This document shows, piece by piece, positions 11,451 through 23,708 of a stretch of 64,000 nt of DNA. The position numbers and the translations under genes are program-made. The stretch is taken from contig NW_026705570.1 in the NCBI RefSeq assembly GCF_029867415.1, positions 186,001-250,000 on the forward strand, given 5' to 3'. Origin of the DNA: Vicia villosa. Taxonomy: Eukaryota; Streptophyta; Magnoliopsida; Fabales; Fabaceae. The stretch's first letter is position 1. Each line of letters begins with the position of its first letter. The notes below the pieces were generated by a model, which was not told the origin of the DNA, searched no databases, and worked only from the letters and a program-made list of their open reading frames with translations.

Positions 11451-12030
11451 AACCTCTTTAGGTAATCTTCCTTTAAATATTTATCCAACATTTTCTAAGA
11501 CATCTACTGCCCTTTCAAGGAGTTTCTCAGTTAATCTTCTACAAGACACTTCTTCCCGAGCTTTGTGTAAAGCCTAATCTCTTTTACATCAGTCAATGAT
11601 CTACCTTATTCAAGAACCTCTTCAGGTAGTCTTCTATAAGACATTACTTCATTTTGATGAATCTCTTCTTCAGATACAATCAATGCATATGATCTAGTCT
11701 GAAAAGCATCTGCTTTAGACAAACAACTCTTCAAACATTTGATGGCATCTTCAAGCCCATCTCCAACAAACGCCTTTCAATGCTTCAAGCTCGGATATAG
11801 TCTAACGTACGACTTATTCTGAATTTCATATTTATCTAGATCAGATGGCATCTTTAAGCCCGTCTTATACATCTTTTCCAACATTGGGACGGCATCTTTA
11901 AGCCCGTCTCCGACAAAAGTCCCTGCTTCAGCTAGGGCAAATTCCTGGGTATTCTAGAACTCAATCCTCTTCTACCTTCAGATTTCGACAGGCACATAAG
12001 CCAATCTAAATCCTCAGGTATAAGAAGATT

Positions 12031-12043
12031 GAACAGGGGCAGC
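12031..12043 (+). other. Polypurine tract before shared LTR of B
   Basis: GAACAGGGGCAGC lies directly before the LTR start TGTCATACCCC at 12044. The same AGGGGCAGC ends the internal region of Ogre D (36505-36513), where it primes plus-strand synthesis. Confidence 0.85.
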
Positions 12044-13552
12044 TGTCATACCCCAAAATTTGCCCATCATATTTCAAAAATATTTTGACTCATATGATCT
12101 TCAAACTGCTCAAGAATCGGGCACACTCACTTATCTCTTGAACAATCAACCCACAACTAGGGTTTTGATTCTCTCAAAGTAAAATCAAGTTCTAAGACCT
12201 AAAATGGATCCCATGGCCTCTCATATGCTTCAAAGGGTCCTCATGCCAAGTTTCAAGCTCTGATTCATAAGGTTGCTCAGTCAACTGCTCAAATGGTCAA
12301 CAATCGACTGGTTTGACCTAAAAGTCAACTGTGTTCAAAGTACAGTCAAAACTCCTGATTTTTTGGTCAACATCAATATTATAATGTTATATTCATCACT
12401 TTATCAAAGGTTGGTCATGATTCATCAAGAAAAGATCAAACATCCACAAAAGTACAAAGTTACTAAATTAGGGTTTCTAGGTAAAAGTCAATGGAACTTT
12501 GACCAACCATATCTCTCTCATACTTTCTCAGAAATTCCTCAACCGAAGCTCATTCTCAACGAAATTTGATTCTCTACAACTTTGATGTTGGTCCCAAAGT
12601 CAGGAAATGCTTCCGCATAAGAGATATGAGCCAATACATTACAGGTCCTTCTAGAAGATTGCAAAAAGCTGTTTTTTGTCAGGAGCCATATCATCAAGAT
12701 AAAATCTCCAAATGAAAAATATGTTCCAAAGTAGCTTATAGAGGACATCTTGAGCTTTCCAAAAAGTCCTAGATCATCTCCATATGATAAAAATTGAAGG
12801 AGATACGAGGCTCAGAAGTTGGTCGATTCTCAAGAAAAACACAAAACCCTAATTGCACGATTTGGTGTTTTTGGACTAATGGGCCTAAAGAATGGGTCCT
12901 AAACATGTCTATGGGCTTTATAAACGTCCTTAAATTAATTATTTTATTTCTATCACATTTATTTTATTCATTTGAATTTTAATTCATTTAAATATTAATG
13001 AATCATGTAAAATATAAAATAATTAGTTTAAATCAAAGATCAATATTCCCAATCAAATCCAATCATCCAAATATGCTTATTTTGATAAAAAAAATTCGTG
13101 GTGAATGTGATTGGAAAATATTGAACCAATATTGAGACAAAAAAGAAAGATTTTATGCAAAAATCAAAGAAAATTTTCAAGCAAATCTCATGCTTTTTCT
13201 CCAAGTTTCTCAACCCTAATTTGATCTACTATATATATCCATCTCATTCTGATCAAAAGGGGACGAAAAATTTGGGTTTTTTTGGCATACAAGGGCTAGG
13301 GTTTCAAAGTGCAAAAATAGCAAAGAAAGGTGGAATTTTCGTGCTCTTCATTCAAGGACTCTCAAGGTCAAATACTCATCTCAAATCATTCCTAAGGTAA
13401 GAGAGGGTAAGTTTATATCGTTTTTGAGCCTTTAGTGAGCCCATGATACTCATACAAAATTTACATATTCATGCATATGGTTGTGTTTCGGTATTTATCT
13501 TTACGTGATATTTTAACATGATTTAATGGCATAGTTGAGTTCTAGATGAAGG
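12044..13552 (+). repeat. Shared LTR of element B, left part
   Basis: Acts as 3' LTR of unit 1 and, with 48630-51094, as 5' LTR of unit 2; about 3,974 bp in total. It is interrupted after 13552 by element C. A TATA-like ACTATATATATCC is at 13228-13240, in the segment missing from the first LTR. Many substitutions separate it from the 5' LTR (a few percent by eye), so B is older than C and D. Confidence 0.9.
13548..13552. other. Target duplication of element C, left copy
   Basis: GAAGG directly precedes the LTR; the identical pentamer follows the right LTR at 48625-48629. Joining the flanks restores one continuous B LTR. Confidence 0.95.
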
Positions 13553-14516
13553 TGTTAGCTGAAGATTTCGTTTTGCAAATATATGGTTCTTCGAAGAATA
13601 AAAATTCGAAGAAGAGATGGTTACTGATGACCATCGTTTGAAGATAAGAAAATGGCTCCTGATGGCCATGCTTCGAGAGTGAAGATTTCTAAGTCACAAC
13701 GGAGATGATGAACACTGAAGCTCATAGGAGTGCATGTCTTCGAAGACTTAGGCAAATTTCATGAAATATGTTAAAGTATTACTAATTAGCGTGTTTTCGT
13801 AGTGTTTTAATGTTAAATACACTGCCACGCGTCGAAGAAGGACTTAGGCGGGAAGATTTGAAATTCGAAGACGGTTTCGTAACTGTCTAACAACAGATGG
13901 CATCCCTGGAGTTCTTATGAGAAACGTGGCATTAGATTAGCGTAGGGCCGTTAAGGTCGAAATTAGTATAAATAGGAGTCTTAATGTTAGGATTCTGTGT
14001 GTTCATTTTGTACAAATCACTCACATATTACTCAAGTATCAAGTGTTAAAGAGAAAGAGTTCGCTGAGAAATGTACGTATGACACCACCATTTTAATACA
14101 TGTGTATTCCCTTTTCGTTTTCAGATATCTTTTCAGTATTTTTGCATTTCATTTACTTCTTGCCATTTACATTCTTGTACTGTTATTTTCATGTCATTTA
14201 CTTTTGAAGTATTTAATATTTCTGCAATTTTAGATTCTTTGCACTTTAAACAGTTTTCGTTTCATGTCTTATTTTTACTTACCCTTTTGTTGAAGTTATA
14301 CTTGCATATAACAAAGTCACTATCAAGTTTACTTGTTTTATTCGAAGAAACTCTTATTGACAAAGATAAATCATAAATATGGTTCGAACGACCATTAATA
14401 ACAATCTTTTTGACTATGTGTCCTAGGATCAATCTAGTCGATCCTGCGAGTAACCAAATCATATTTACTTATAGTTTGGAAGACTAGCGGTTGTTTACCG
14501 GAAATCACCGTAAACA
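13553..14516 (+). repeat. 5' LTR of element C
   Basis: 964 bp, TGTTAGCTGAAG to CCGTAAACA. A TATAAATA box is at 13967-13974. A perfect 9-bp inverted repeat TTCTTCGAA/TTCGAAGAA with a 9-bp spacer lies at 13587-13613 in U3. The matching LTR is 47661-48624. Confidence 0.95.
13967..13974 (+). promoter_or_regulatory. TATA box of element C
   Basis: TATAAATA, 414 bp into the LTR; the same box is at 48075-48082 in the 3' LTR. Transcription would start near 14000. No other strong TATA box is present in this LTR. Confidence 0.7.
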
Positions 14517-14519
14517 AAT

Positions 14520-14536
14520 TGGCACGCCCAGTGGGA
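14520..14536 (+). other. Primer-binding site of element C
   Basis: TGGCACGCCCAGTGGGA begins four bases after the LTR end, starting with the TGG that pairs with tRNA CCA. It differs from the primer site of B and D. The tRNA was not identified. Confidence 0.75.
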
Positions 14537-14601
14537 CTGTGTCAACCAGATTGTTTTTAATCAATTGTTTTATTTTTGTCTAGAAAATATCAAGACCTTG
14601 T

Positions 14602-17600
14602 ATGAACCTTAGGAACGGTAAGTTAACGAACAGTGCACAACCGATTCCCAAACGAAGGTACAACAAGAAAATGGTCGTCACGACCAGTGCAGGGGGAGAT
14701 CAAGATCCCCCACAAGGTTCAGGATCAGGCGCAACAAATTCGACTTCCACTCAAGGAGCACGGGATATACCAGGTCCAAATGGGTCAAGACCTGCAGATA
14801 ATTCCCAGGCCATCCCTGAGAATAATACAGGACCATTAGGGACTGTTCCAGTTTCAGTGTCGACCACTGCACCTTCATCCACAAGCGCAGAGGATATACC
14901 GTTTTCCTCGACAAATGCTGCAAATAACTTGTTTAGTCAAGGCACAAACTCTGCTTTCGAATGGAGGCCAAATAACCCATACGGAATGCCATACCCATAT
15001 GGAACAGGCGTACGAGGGGCTGGGCCTACATATGCTACAACTAATAATGCGACGTTTTCGCCAAATGTTGGTTCAGTGGGTCGAAGTGCACACAACACTA
15101 GTTTTTCTACCCAGATACCCATGTTTACCACAAATAACCAAGCAGCATTCCGGCAAGAAATGGATGCAAGCAACCATGATATGTTAGGGGCTTTGGCCAA
15201 AGAGTTGGATTCAATTTTGAACCCACTAGCGACGAATATTGCTAGTACAAATCAGGAAAACGTGGAGACTTTCCAAAAGATATCATCTCAAATGAATCGA
15301 ATGGCAGATTTCATGGGAGTGCCACAACTTACAACCGAATCATAACCGAGGAGTACAGTTTCTCCCTCACTTAGTTCCAAACCAACTCCTGCAACAAGCA
15401 ATCAAAAACAACAAGTACCGACAGTGTTGTACACACTTGTCGCATACTAAGGGATAAATAACAATTATACAACTCTGGCCGGACGGACCGACCTGCTCTG
15501 ATACCACTAATGAACTTGTTTGGAATTTATACTCTGATTTTCCGCATAATTTATCGCGTAGATTTGGGGTGTTACAGCCACCACCTAGAAGAAAAGACAA
15601 ACAGCCTTCGAATCAAGAAGTGAGGCCTGTTTTGGAGCGTATACAAGATGTGGATCCCCCATCTAGGACAGCCACTAGGGATGTAGGCCCCTCACGAAGA
15701 ACAGAAACGATCGAAGGAACTCAAGTGATTAATTTAGAGGCTTCGAATCAAAGAACCGTTCCCATTCGACAGGAAACGGAAGAAGAAGAGCGACCCAGAT
15801 TAAGGATTGTGGGTAGGAACGAACATCCAGATGAGATTGTCCAGAGAGTCAGAAGGGAAAATCTGGCTACGGAAAATAACCTAACTGCCATGATAGAAAG
15901 GGTTATGGCCAATAATGGCCTTAGTACTGGACTTTGACGTCCAAACTATACGTCCCCCATATCAGATTACATTATGCAGACAGAATTGCCTAGGGGCACT
16001 AAGGTACCTAAGTTTACAAAGTTTTCAGGCGAAACTAGCGAGTCAACTGTGGAACATATTGCCAGATATTTGACAGAAGCAGGGGATTTAGCAGGGAACG
16101 AGGATTTACGGATCAAATACTTCCCTAGTTCGCTAACAAAGAATGCGTTCATTTGGTTCACCACTTTGCCACCAAACTCGATAGATGCATGGGCATACTT
16201 GGAAAGGTTATTCCATGAACAATTCTATATGGGTCAAACCAAGATAAGTTTGAAGGAATTGGCTAGTATTAAGAGGAAGTTTACAGAACCAATTGATGAT
16301 TACTTGAATAGGTTCCGTCTGTTGAAATCTAGATGTTTCACAACTGTCCCAGAACATGAATTAGTCGAAATGGCTGCGGGGGGTTTAGATTATTCAATTA
16401 GAAAGAAATTAGATACTCAGTATCTTAGGGATATGGCCCAGTTAGCAGATAGGGTTCGACAAGTCGAACGCTTGAAGGCAGAAAAGGTTAGGGAAAATAA
16501 AAACTATAAGAAGGAAAGGGTAGCGTATGTCGAAGCAGAGGACGCTGGTGATGAGTCTCTTAGCGACTCATACAACCCTGAAGAAGTCGAAATAGATGTG
16601 GCTGACTTAAGAGAAGCGCCACCTTATGCCTGCAAATTACTCAACCCTGCAAATGGAAAAAACCCAGTAGAAAACGATAAGAATGATAGGTTCCCTAAGA
16701 AAACTTACACATTCGACATCACCAAATGTGACGAGATATTTGATTTACTAGTAAAAGATGGTCAAATGATACTGCCTCCAAATTCTAAAATTCCTCCATT
16801 AGAACAACGAAAGAAGAGAGGTTTTTGCAAATATCATGGTTTTTTAGGCCATAAAACTTCACAATGTTTTCTTTTCAGGGATCTAATTCAAAATGCTATC
16901 AAAGATGGGAGGTTAAAGTTTGCTGACAAGACCAAGAGTCACATGAAGGTCGATACCAATCCTCTGAACATCGCTGATGCTAGCCTCTGTGAGCCAGTGG
17001 ATGTCAACATGGTGGAGGCATCTGAAGTCGAAGTTGCAGAAACTAAGGCAGTGTTCGATGGAGAGCAGGCTACTGAGAGTCTGAATAACCATATAATCTT
17101 CGATACTGATGTCGAAGAATCTCCAAGGACAGAGATAATTGAAATTTCGAGGGGAGAGAACAGCGAGGCCACTGAAGACCTCAGAATGAAACTCCAGAAA
17201 ATCCAGATCTCTAAAGTTCCTCCAGCAGTCGTTAACATGGTCAGCGCCAGACGTCCAGTTTCTGAATTTGGTGAGTTAGAGACATGGCTAACAAGGCAAA
17301 AAGGGGGTATTGAAGTTCCTTTAAGAGGAGAAAGCTTCAAGGACTACCTTTGGGGTTGTCATGAGAGGAACGGTGGAAAACAATGGATGTGTCCAAGGTG
17401 TTCGATCATGCTGAATCGAAGGGTCGAAGCTAACTTCGAAAGGGCTCGACGCGAAAGATGGGAACACCCAGGGAGAGAACCAAATCCCCTACTACAAGTG
17501 TACCCAAGGATGGAGGAGAGCTTAGTAGGATTTTTGGTCAGATGTCACAAAGGCAATACTGAAGTTGCACTATGTCCCAGATGTGGGGCAGTCTATGATG

Positions 17601-18994
17601 AAATGCTGGCACGATCCTTCGAACGTGTGTACTGCTACATGGGTCGAGAAACTCAGGGGTTGCGTCCTAACCTATACGGTTTCGACATATGGACTCCTAC
17701 GAAGAGACCTGATAGTCCACACCCCAGAGTTCGAAAGGTAACATTCAAAGTCCCTGCAGATGCACCCAGGGATAGATGGGTGCAAGCTGGTGCAAGAGAA
17801 AACAAATGGCGGAGTTGGGACCAAGGAGGAAGAACTGCAATGGCATACAGGAAGCAATTTCAAAAACCAAATCGAGAGGTGTATCGATTGGAGAATTACA
17901 AAGGAAAAAATCCTATGTCCCGATCCCAGTGGAGAAGGCATCAGAGAATAAAAAAGGCTCAAAAGGAATACAGGCCAAGAGAAGCTGGAGAGTCTAGTAG
18001 CAACCAAGTCTCACGCCAGGGGGCAAAGTCAGACAAACCTCCAGTGGAACGCAGGCTATTCGAAGCTGAAAAGATCTTGGATGAAGAAGAAAAGATGCAT
18101 TCTAGTTCTTGGAAAGAAGAAGATCGAATGACAAATGACTTTGATTCTGATGGAGTGTCATCCATAAACCTCAACTGCAATGTTGTGTCCGTGCTTCCTC
18201 ATGAGTTCAATCAGGAAACGGAAGTTGAAGACTGCGAGGAGGCTGACATCGAAGAAATGGCAAAACACAGACCTGTGTGTTATTATGTGCTGAATAACGG
18301 TGCAGTTGAAGAACAGAACGCTTTCTTCGAAAGGCCTGATGAAGGTATGCGAAATCATTTGAAGCCACTCTATATCAGGGCTAAAATTGAGAATGTTGGC
18401 ATCAATAAAGTCCTAGTTGATGGGGGAGCAGCAGTGAACCTAATGCCTCAATACATGCTAAAAAGAATTGGTATGTTCGATACTGATATAAGGCCACATA
18501 ACATGGTTTTATCTAACTACGAAGGCAAGATAGGACAAACACTAGGAGTTGTTCAGGTCAATTTGACAGTAGGCTCAGTCACGAGGCCAACTATGTTTAT
18601 GGTTATACCAGCAAAAGCAAACTACAACCTTTTGCTTGGTAGAGAATGGATTCATGGAGTGGCAGCTGTGCCCTCAACAATGCATCAAAGGGTGACAATT
18701 TGGAGGGAAGACGGTATAGTAGAGAATATTGAAGGAGATCAGAGCTACTATATGGCTGAAGTTAACCAGGTTAATAAAACTAACTTCGATAGGAATTTGG
18801 CAAACATAAGTCCTTGTCATGCGGCAGAAGAGATATACACCCCAAATAAGAATGCGTTGTACTATTTAACTCTACACCCAAATGGATTCCAGTGGGATAG
18901 AGAGATCATGGATGGCCCAGCAGATCCAACACCATTGGATAATTATCCAACAGAACGGCCGACAGGCTGGGACGATGACATTAATCATGTCTGA
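14602..18994 (+). pseudogene. Gag-Protease of element C, with two stops and an insertion
   Basis: The ATG at 14602 opens a Gag N-terminus of the M-N-L-R-N-G-K type. TAA at 15343, a 152-bp insertion (15425-15576) that shifts frame, and TGA at 15935 interrupt the first third. The rest is open to 18994: capsid (about 15980-16500), an acidic linker, a nucleocapsid finger C-x2-H-x4-H-x4-C (16826-16867), two CH...CPRC modules (17357-17401 and 17543-17584), a basic region, and an aspartic protease whose active site reads D-G-G-A (18419-18430) rather than D-T/S-G; that form is common in Tat elements. The doubled CH...CPRC module between finger and protease is unusual. The stop overlaps the start of the pol frame. 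Confidence 0.85.
15425..15576 (-). mobile_element. 152-bp insertion with tRNA-Met primer site (TRIM-like or Tekay relic)
   Basis: This interrupts C's gag. On the minus strand it starts TGTAACACCCC, and after 66 bp plus 4 bases carries TGGTATCAGAGC (15506-15495), the tRNA-iMet primer site. Beyond it is sequence resembling the post-primer leader of element A. It could be a remnant of a small TRIM-type element (LTR of 66 bp) or a deleted Tekay LTR. The plus-strand ends are TG...CA but no 5-bp target duplication is clear; a 4-bp ACAG repeat occurs at 15421-15424 and 15574-15577. Confidence 0.55.
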
Positions 18995-20783
18995 GTTTTC
19001 TTTCTTTGAAAAGATTTCGGCTTACGTGGCCGAGAATAAAAGAAAGGCGGCTCTCGAGGCCGAACTATCAAATGCGAAGATTGACACAGGTCTAACTGTC
19101 ATACCCCAAATTTGTCCTACCCTTTAACTTCTAACTGGCTTAGGCTTTGCATTCATGTACATACATCACTTAGGTCATAATCCATACCCATGCATTCATA
19201 TCATAGGTGTTATTCAAGGGCAAGCAAGAAAAAGCTCCATTGCAAAGAAGGTTGATCAGAGAATGAGAAAACTGAGGTATAATCATGTGGCTCCATGTTC
19301 ATTGAAGTCCTCCTGGATTGGGGTGTCTCCCTGCTTCAAATCAGGGCATTGATTGAAGAGTGCAAGCTTGCAAACCGTCTGGTTCTTTAAATCAAGGTTT
19401 CTTTGACCAAAGTCCACCAGTTGACTTTCTGGTCAACATTTAATCAGGGATGGCTTCTATGTGTGGAAAAATTCTCATGCTGGCCTTGTGGAGGTGTTTG
19501 TGTGACTGGAATTGATTGGAGGAGATTAATCGGGAATTTCATTGAAATCGGAAAAATCAGAACAGTTGACTTTTGGGTCAAAATCAGAAGAATTATTCGA
19601 ATATTGACTTTTGGTGGAAAATCAGTCAAGAAAAGTCAAAGAATGGATAAAATCGGGAGTTTGACAAACTTGCCAAAAATAGAAAAAAAATCAAAAGTGG
19701 AAAGTTCCATACTTAGAAAATTTTTTGGCCCTTAAAAAGTTTGATGAACAGCTCACTTCATCACCAACTTACACGTGGCAAATGGCATTTTTTGGAGAAA
19801 TTTCCAACACCAAAGTTGTTCCTCTCATGGAGGAGAACAACTTTGTAGTTGGACACTTTTTCATTGGAAGCTTGGTTGAAGAGTTATTGATGTTTGAAGT
19901 TGGAGACTTTTCTTTTGAATCAAGTCACATTGTTGGGCAAGTTTCAGGCCATGCGTAAGCAATATGTCGAACACATGACGTGCCATAATGGAAGCAGTTC
20001 CTTGAGCTCTACGAATGAGCTATGAATGCAAACTTGGTACACATGTGTTATTTGCCATCTCCTCTATCCATTAAAACAAGAACCAATTCAAGTGAGTGGA
20101 TATTGAATCAATGGTGAGTGCTCAAAGTCACACTCTGACCAAACCATGCATTAACAAGAATCTGGGCCAGAGATCAGGGCACGCGCGAGACATTTTCACA
20201 AGCACGTGGTGTTCCATTTTCAAAGTTGATTTTAAGGAGTTCCAAGAATCTTCCCGAGCCAACTCTAATGTAAATCTCTTCCTCGCCATGCCCTCTTTCA
20301 AACAAGCCATGGGGTGCTCCAAATGGAAATATATTGGGTAAGATATAGACCCTTAAAGCTTTGCTCTAGCCAAGTCACGATTCTTGCCCAGGTTACGGGT
20401 GGAAGCCAAGCCACGTGCATGCAGACCCCATGCAGTCACGTTTCACCATGTTCAGGGCCACTTTTCTCCCGTTTCTAGGCATTAACTCAAGGATCTCCCA
20501 ACTCCAATATTCTTCTATTACAGGTCATCTTCACCATGCATTTGAGTTTAAAGCAAATGATGTCGCATGGAGAGAGATATAAGCATACAAAGGGAAGCAT
20601 ATACATGGTTTTGTGGCTGCAATATACAAAGACTTTCCACACCAATATGTTCTACATCAGGCTATGCAAGCTGCTGAATCATCAAAGAGCATGTGAGAAT
20701 TCCATCAAAAATGCAAATAATACACTGCAGCTCACCCACACTATAATCCCCATGCACACTATAACGCTCATATGCACCATACA

Positions 20784-20792
20784 TATATATAA
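20784..20792 (+). promoter_or_regulatory. TATA box of Ogre D
   Basis: TATATATAA, about 1.69 kb into the LTR, followed by a CA-rich stretch typical of plant start regions. Repeated at 38201-38209 in the 3' LTR. Confidence 0.6.
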
Positions 20793-22617
20793 GAAAAATC
20801 CTTCACAAATCACAACACACACATTCATTTTCTTTCACGCTCTCACACTTCATTCCCCTCACCTTCCTCTACTATCTCTCTCTCCCAAAAAGTTTGTTAC
20901 AAACCCTCAACAGACTCCATAACCAAAAAACTCTAACAAACTTCATCTCCACCTTTCACCTTCACCATGTCTCAGCCACCTCCATCATCAACAACCACCA
21001 TAACCACCACCTTCATCTTCCTCCATCATCAACCACCACCATCGAACTCACCTCCATCATTCGAGGATCTCTTCTCTGTTTGAATCATCATCATCGTCGC
21101 TTCGCTAACCTCATCTCGGATTTCTTGAAGCGACAAATTCTACATCAGGTTCAGAACACCTTTTGAGTTTATTTCTCAAAGGTTGATATCTTTCTCGTAG
21201 CTAGCAGCGAAGTCATCACGAAAGCGTAAAGGCGTGGAGTTTTCTAACGTTTCCGAGTCAAGAATTGTTTGAGGTAAGCCTTGAACTCCTCAGCATGTTA
21301 GTTACCATGTTTTAAGATCATTGTAGTGATTCTTGATTATGGTAGAATGCTTGTGGTGGCTCTGTGTTTAATTTCGCATGACTTTGATTTTTGAAAGTTT
21401 GTATCCCTGAGAAGAAGCGTGTTTAGATGTTTGAATCGTGTCTTGGCACCCTGTGAATGGTTATGAAGGTGTTGACGCACTCAGAGTATGTTTCGGTGAA
21501 TTTTAGTTATACTAGGGTTTAGCAAATGGTTTCGGTTAGGATGTTAGAGGCAAGATCAATAAAATCTAAGACCAGATCCGTAATCAGCGTGAAAATTGGA
21601 GTAGAAAGGTGTGAACTTTTTAAATTTCAGGAAAACTTGATGAAATCTTCGTCGTGGAATCACCGGAGAAGACGACCGGAGGTGGACCTCCGGCGCCTGA
21701 GTGTGTTGCATGGATCTTACTTCCGAGGGCTTACGTGGCGTGATGGTATTCGTTACTTTGTTTGCCATTTACTTGCTATTTTGTCTTGACTCATATGATT
21801 AGGGAGTAACGTGGCGTCTTCTTGTTGGCTCTGATCTTATTTTGTCTTTTGTGACTTAAGAGCCAGTTGACCAATTGATTTCAGGTGCCAATATTTTCAT
21901 GTCACGCTTCAAATTTCCACATTATTGCATGCTGATTGAAATAGGATATATTAAAGAAATATTAAAATGGAATAAGGCCATATAGTTGGGCCGTGGATCA
22001 CTCGGGCCTGGGCTGTTTTCATAATCACATTCCTTTGTTGCTAGCGCACCACCGTGTAGTAAATATGGGCCTGGCGTTCTTTACTCTCCACACTCCCTGT
22101 TTGGGCCCAGTTTAGCTTATAACATAATTTTAGTTCATTAGAAAGTTACTGACGCACCCCCCTGCTGTCTAGATTGTAGATTTTATTTTAACTTTTGTTT
22201 TCTTTTACTTTTAGCTTCATAAATACTTTTTTAACTCAAATAAAAACGCATAAGAATTGTCCGTGGATATTTTAGGTTGGTTAAATAATTGTCATGATTT
22301 TTTGTAAATAATTCTTTAATAGACTTAGGATTTAATTTTTAGTCTCGATTTTCGTATAGAATTAATGGATGTATGTGTGCTTGTGAGTATCATTTGTTTG
22401 CTATAATTCTCAATTTTATTTGTCGCATATTGATTTTCCTTTACCTATTCCATGTATAGTTTTTGTTAATAATTGTATAGTTTATCATTTTAATTCCCTT
22501 GTATAGACAACTTAGACTAGAATTTAGGAATAGTTCCCTCATCATCCCCTTTTTTCCTTTCAACTTTTAAAATACTTAATAAATATCGATGAAGATCATA
22601 CCGTTACTATATTTCAT

Positions 22618-23046
22618 AGTAGGAAAGAAATGATTGGGGTGTAGGCCCCGATGTATGTTCTTTCCTACTTAGCGGAGAAGAAATGATTGAGGTGTGAAGC
22701 CTCGATGTATTTCTTAACCGTTATTTAGAGAAACGATTGTGGCGTAGGCCTCGATGTGCATTCTCTAAATATTCACAAAAGAACTCCTTTTTGTATTTCC
22801 TTTACTTAGCGGAGAAGAAATGATTGAGGTGTGAAGCCTCGATGTATTTCTTAACCGTTATTTAGAGAAACGATTGTGGCGTAGGCCTCGATGTGCATTC
22901 TCTAAATATTCACAAAAGAACTCCTTTTTGTATTTCCTTTACTTAGCGGAGAAGAAATGATTGAGGTGTGAAGCCTCGATGTATTTCTTAACCGTTATTT
23001 AGAGAAACGATTGTGGCGTAGGCCTCGATGTGCATTCTCTAAATAT
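22618..23046 (+). repeat. 137-bp tandem repeat of hairpins in Ogre LTR
   Basis: A first hairpin has a perfect 12-bp stem (22618-22629 with 22658-22669) around GGGG/CCCC. It is followed by about 2.8 copies of a 137-bp unit (starts 22666, 22803, 22940). Each unit has two more hairpins: AAGAAAT/ATTTCTT (22678-22684 with 22709-22715, inner GAGG/CCTC) and ATTTAGAGAA/TTCTCTAAAT (22723-22732 with 22761-22770, inner GGC/GCC). All share a GATTG...CGATGT core. The 3' LTR has the same block at 40035-40463. Confidence 0.92.
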
Positions 23047-23708
23047 ACAAAACAAAACTCTTTTTGGTATGATCTAAGTCACAAATTAAATCCCCTTAAA
23101 AAACACCAACCAAAAACACATAAAGCACTAATAAATGGTCAGATTTAAAACAAAGTAAGGAAGTGATGCGAAGCCTTGTAGTAGGTCTTCGTCATCATGG
23201 AATTACCTTAAAAGACACAAACCCATCATTTCTTTTTCTTTTGCCTCGTTGGCACCTAAGGGCACCGTCATTTCCGCTCGTATGCATCCTAGGCGATCCC
23301 TTATGCAAGAGCGCGAACGTTGACTCCGCCCAATAAAAAACACAAAAACAAACAGAAAGTCTTTAGCCGAGCTACGGTAACTCTGATTCCTGAAAAGGAT
23401 ACGTAGGCAGCGGGGTAGGGCCCGTGCGAGTACAATTCTTTCTTTTCCCTACATTTTGCATGCATTCGCATTTAGACATAGACATAGTTTTACACCCTTT
23501 AGATAGAAACAAACATAGGTGGATACCATCGAGTACGATGGGCGCGAGGGGTGCTAGCGCCTTCCCCTTGCGTAACCGACTCCCGTACCTTGATTCTCTG
23601 GTCGCAAGACCCTGTTCCTTCCTTTGTTAGGTTTCCTGGTATTCCTTTCCCTTATGGGATAAATATATTGGTGGCGACTCTGTTCATTTTTCGCGAGCGT
23701 GCGACACC

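Larger units (their letters stand above)
4697..12043 (+). mobile_element. Element B, first unit: pol-less Tat/Ogre-type element
   Basis: 5' LTR 4697-6939, primer site 6944-6960, truncated gag 8128-8487, a 3.5-kb noncoding 3' part with a tandem array, a polypurine tract at 12031-12043, then the next LTR at 12044. There is no protease, RT, RNase H or integrase, so it resembles non-autonomous gag-only (TR-GAG) elements. It would need enzymes from a related Ogre or Tat. The left flank GTATT (4692-4696) is the likely target duplication; no right copy exists because a second internal region follows the shared LTR. Confidence 0.85.
19097..23706 (+). repeat. 5' LTR of Ogre D
   Basis: 4,610 bp, TGTCATACCCC to GCGTGCGACA. 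U3 is about 1.7 kb with a TATA box near 20784. A 137-bp tandem repeat (22666-23046) made of hairpins lies downstream of the promoter. Near the end, TGGCGACTCTG (23672-23682) echoes the primer site 37 bp further on. Several small ORFs occur identically in both LTRs and are not genes. Confidence 0.95.

Noticed and set aside
13587..13613. Heat-shock element in the LTR of C
   Set aside because: The GAA/TTC units do not have the required 5-bp alternating spacing.
20536..20922. 128-codon frame in the Ogre LTR, repeated at 37953-38339
   Set aside because: It occurs only because both LTRs are nearly identical; low-complexity His/Thr-rich product with no known domain, spanning the promoter.
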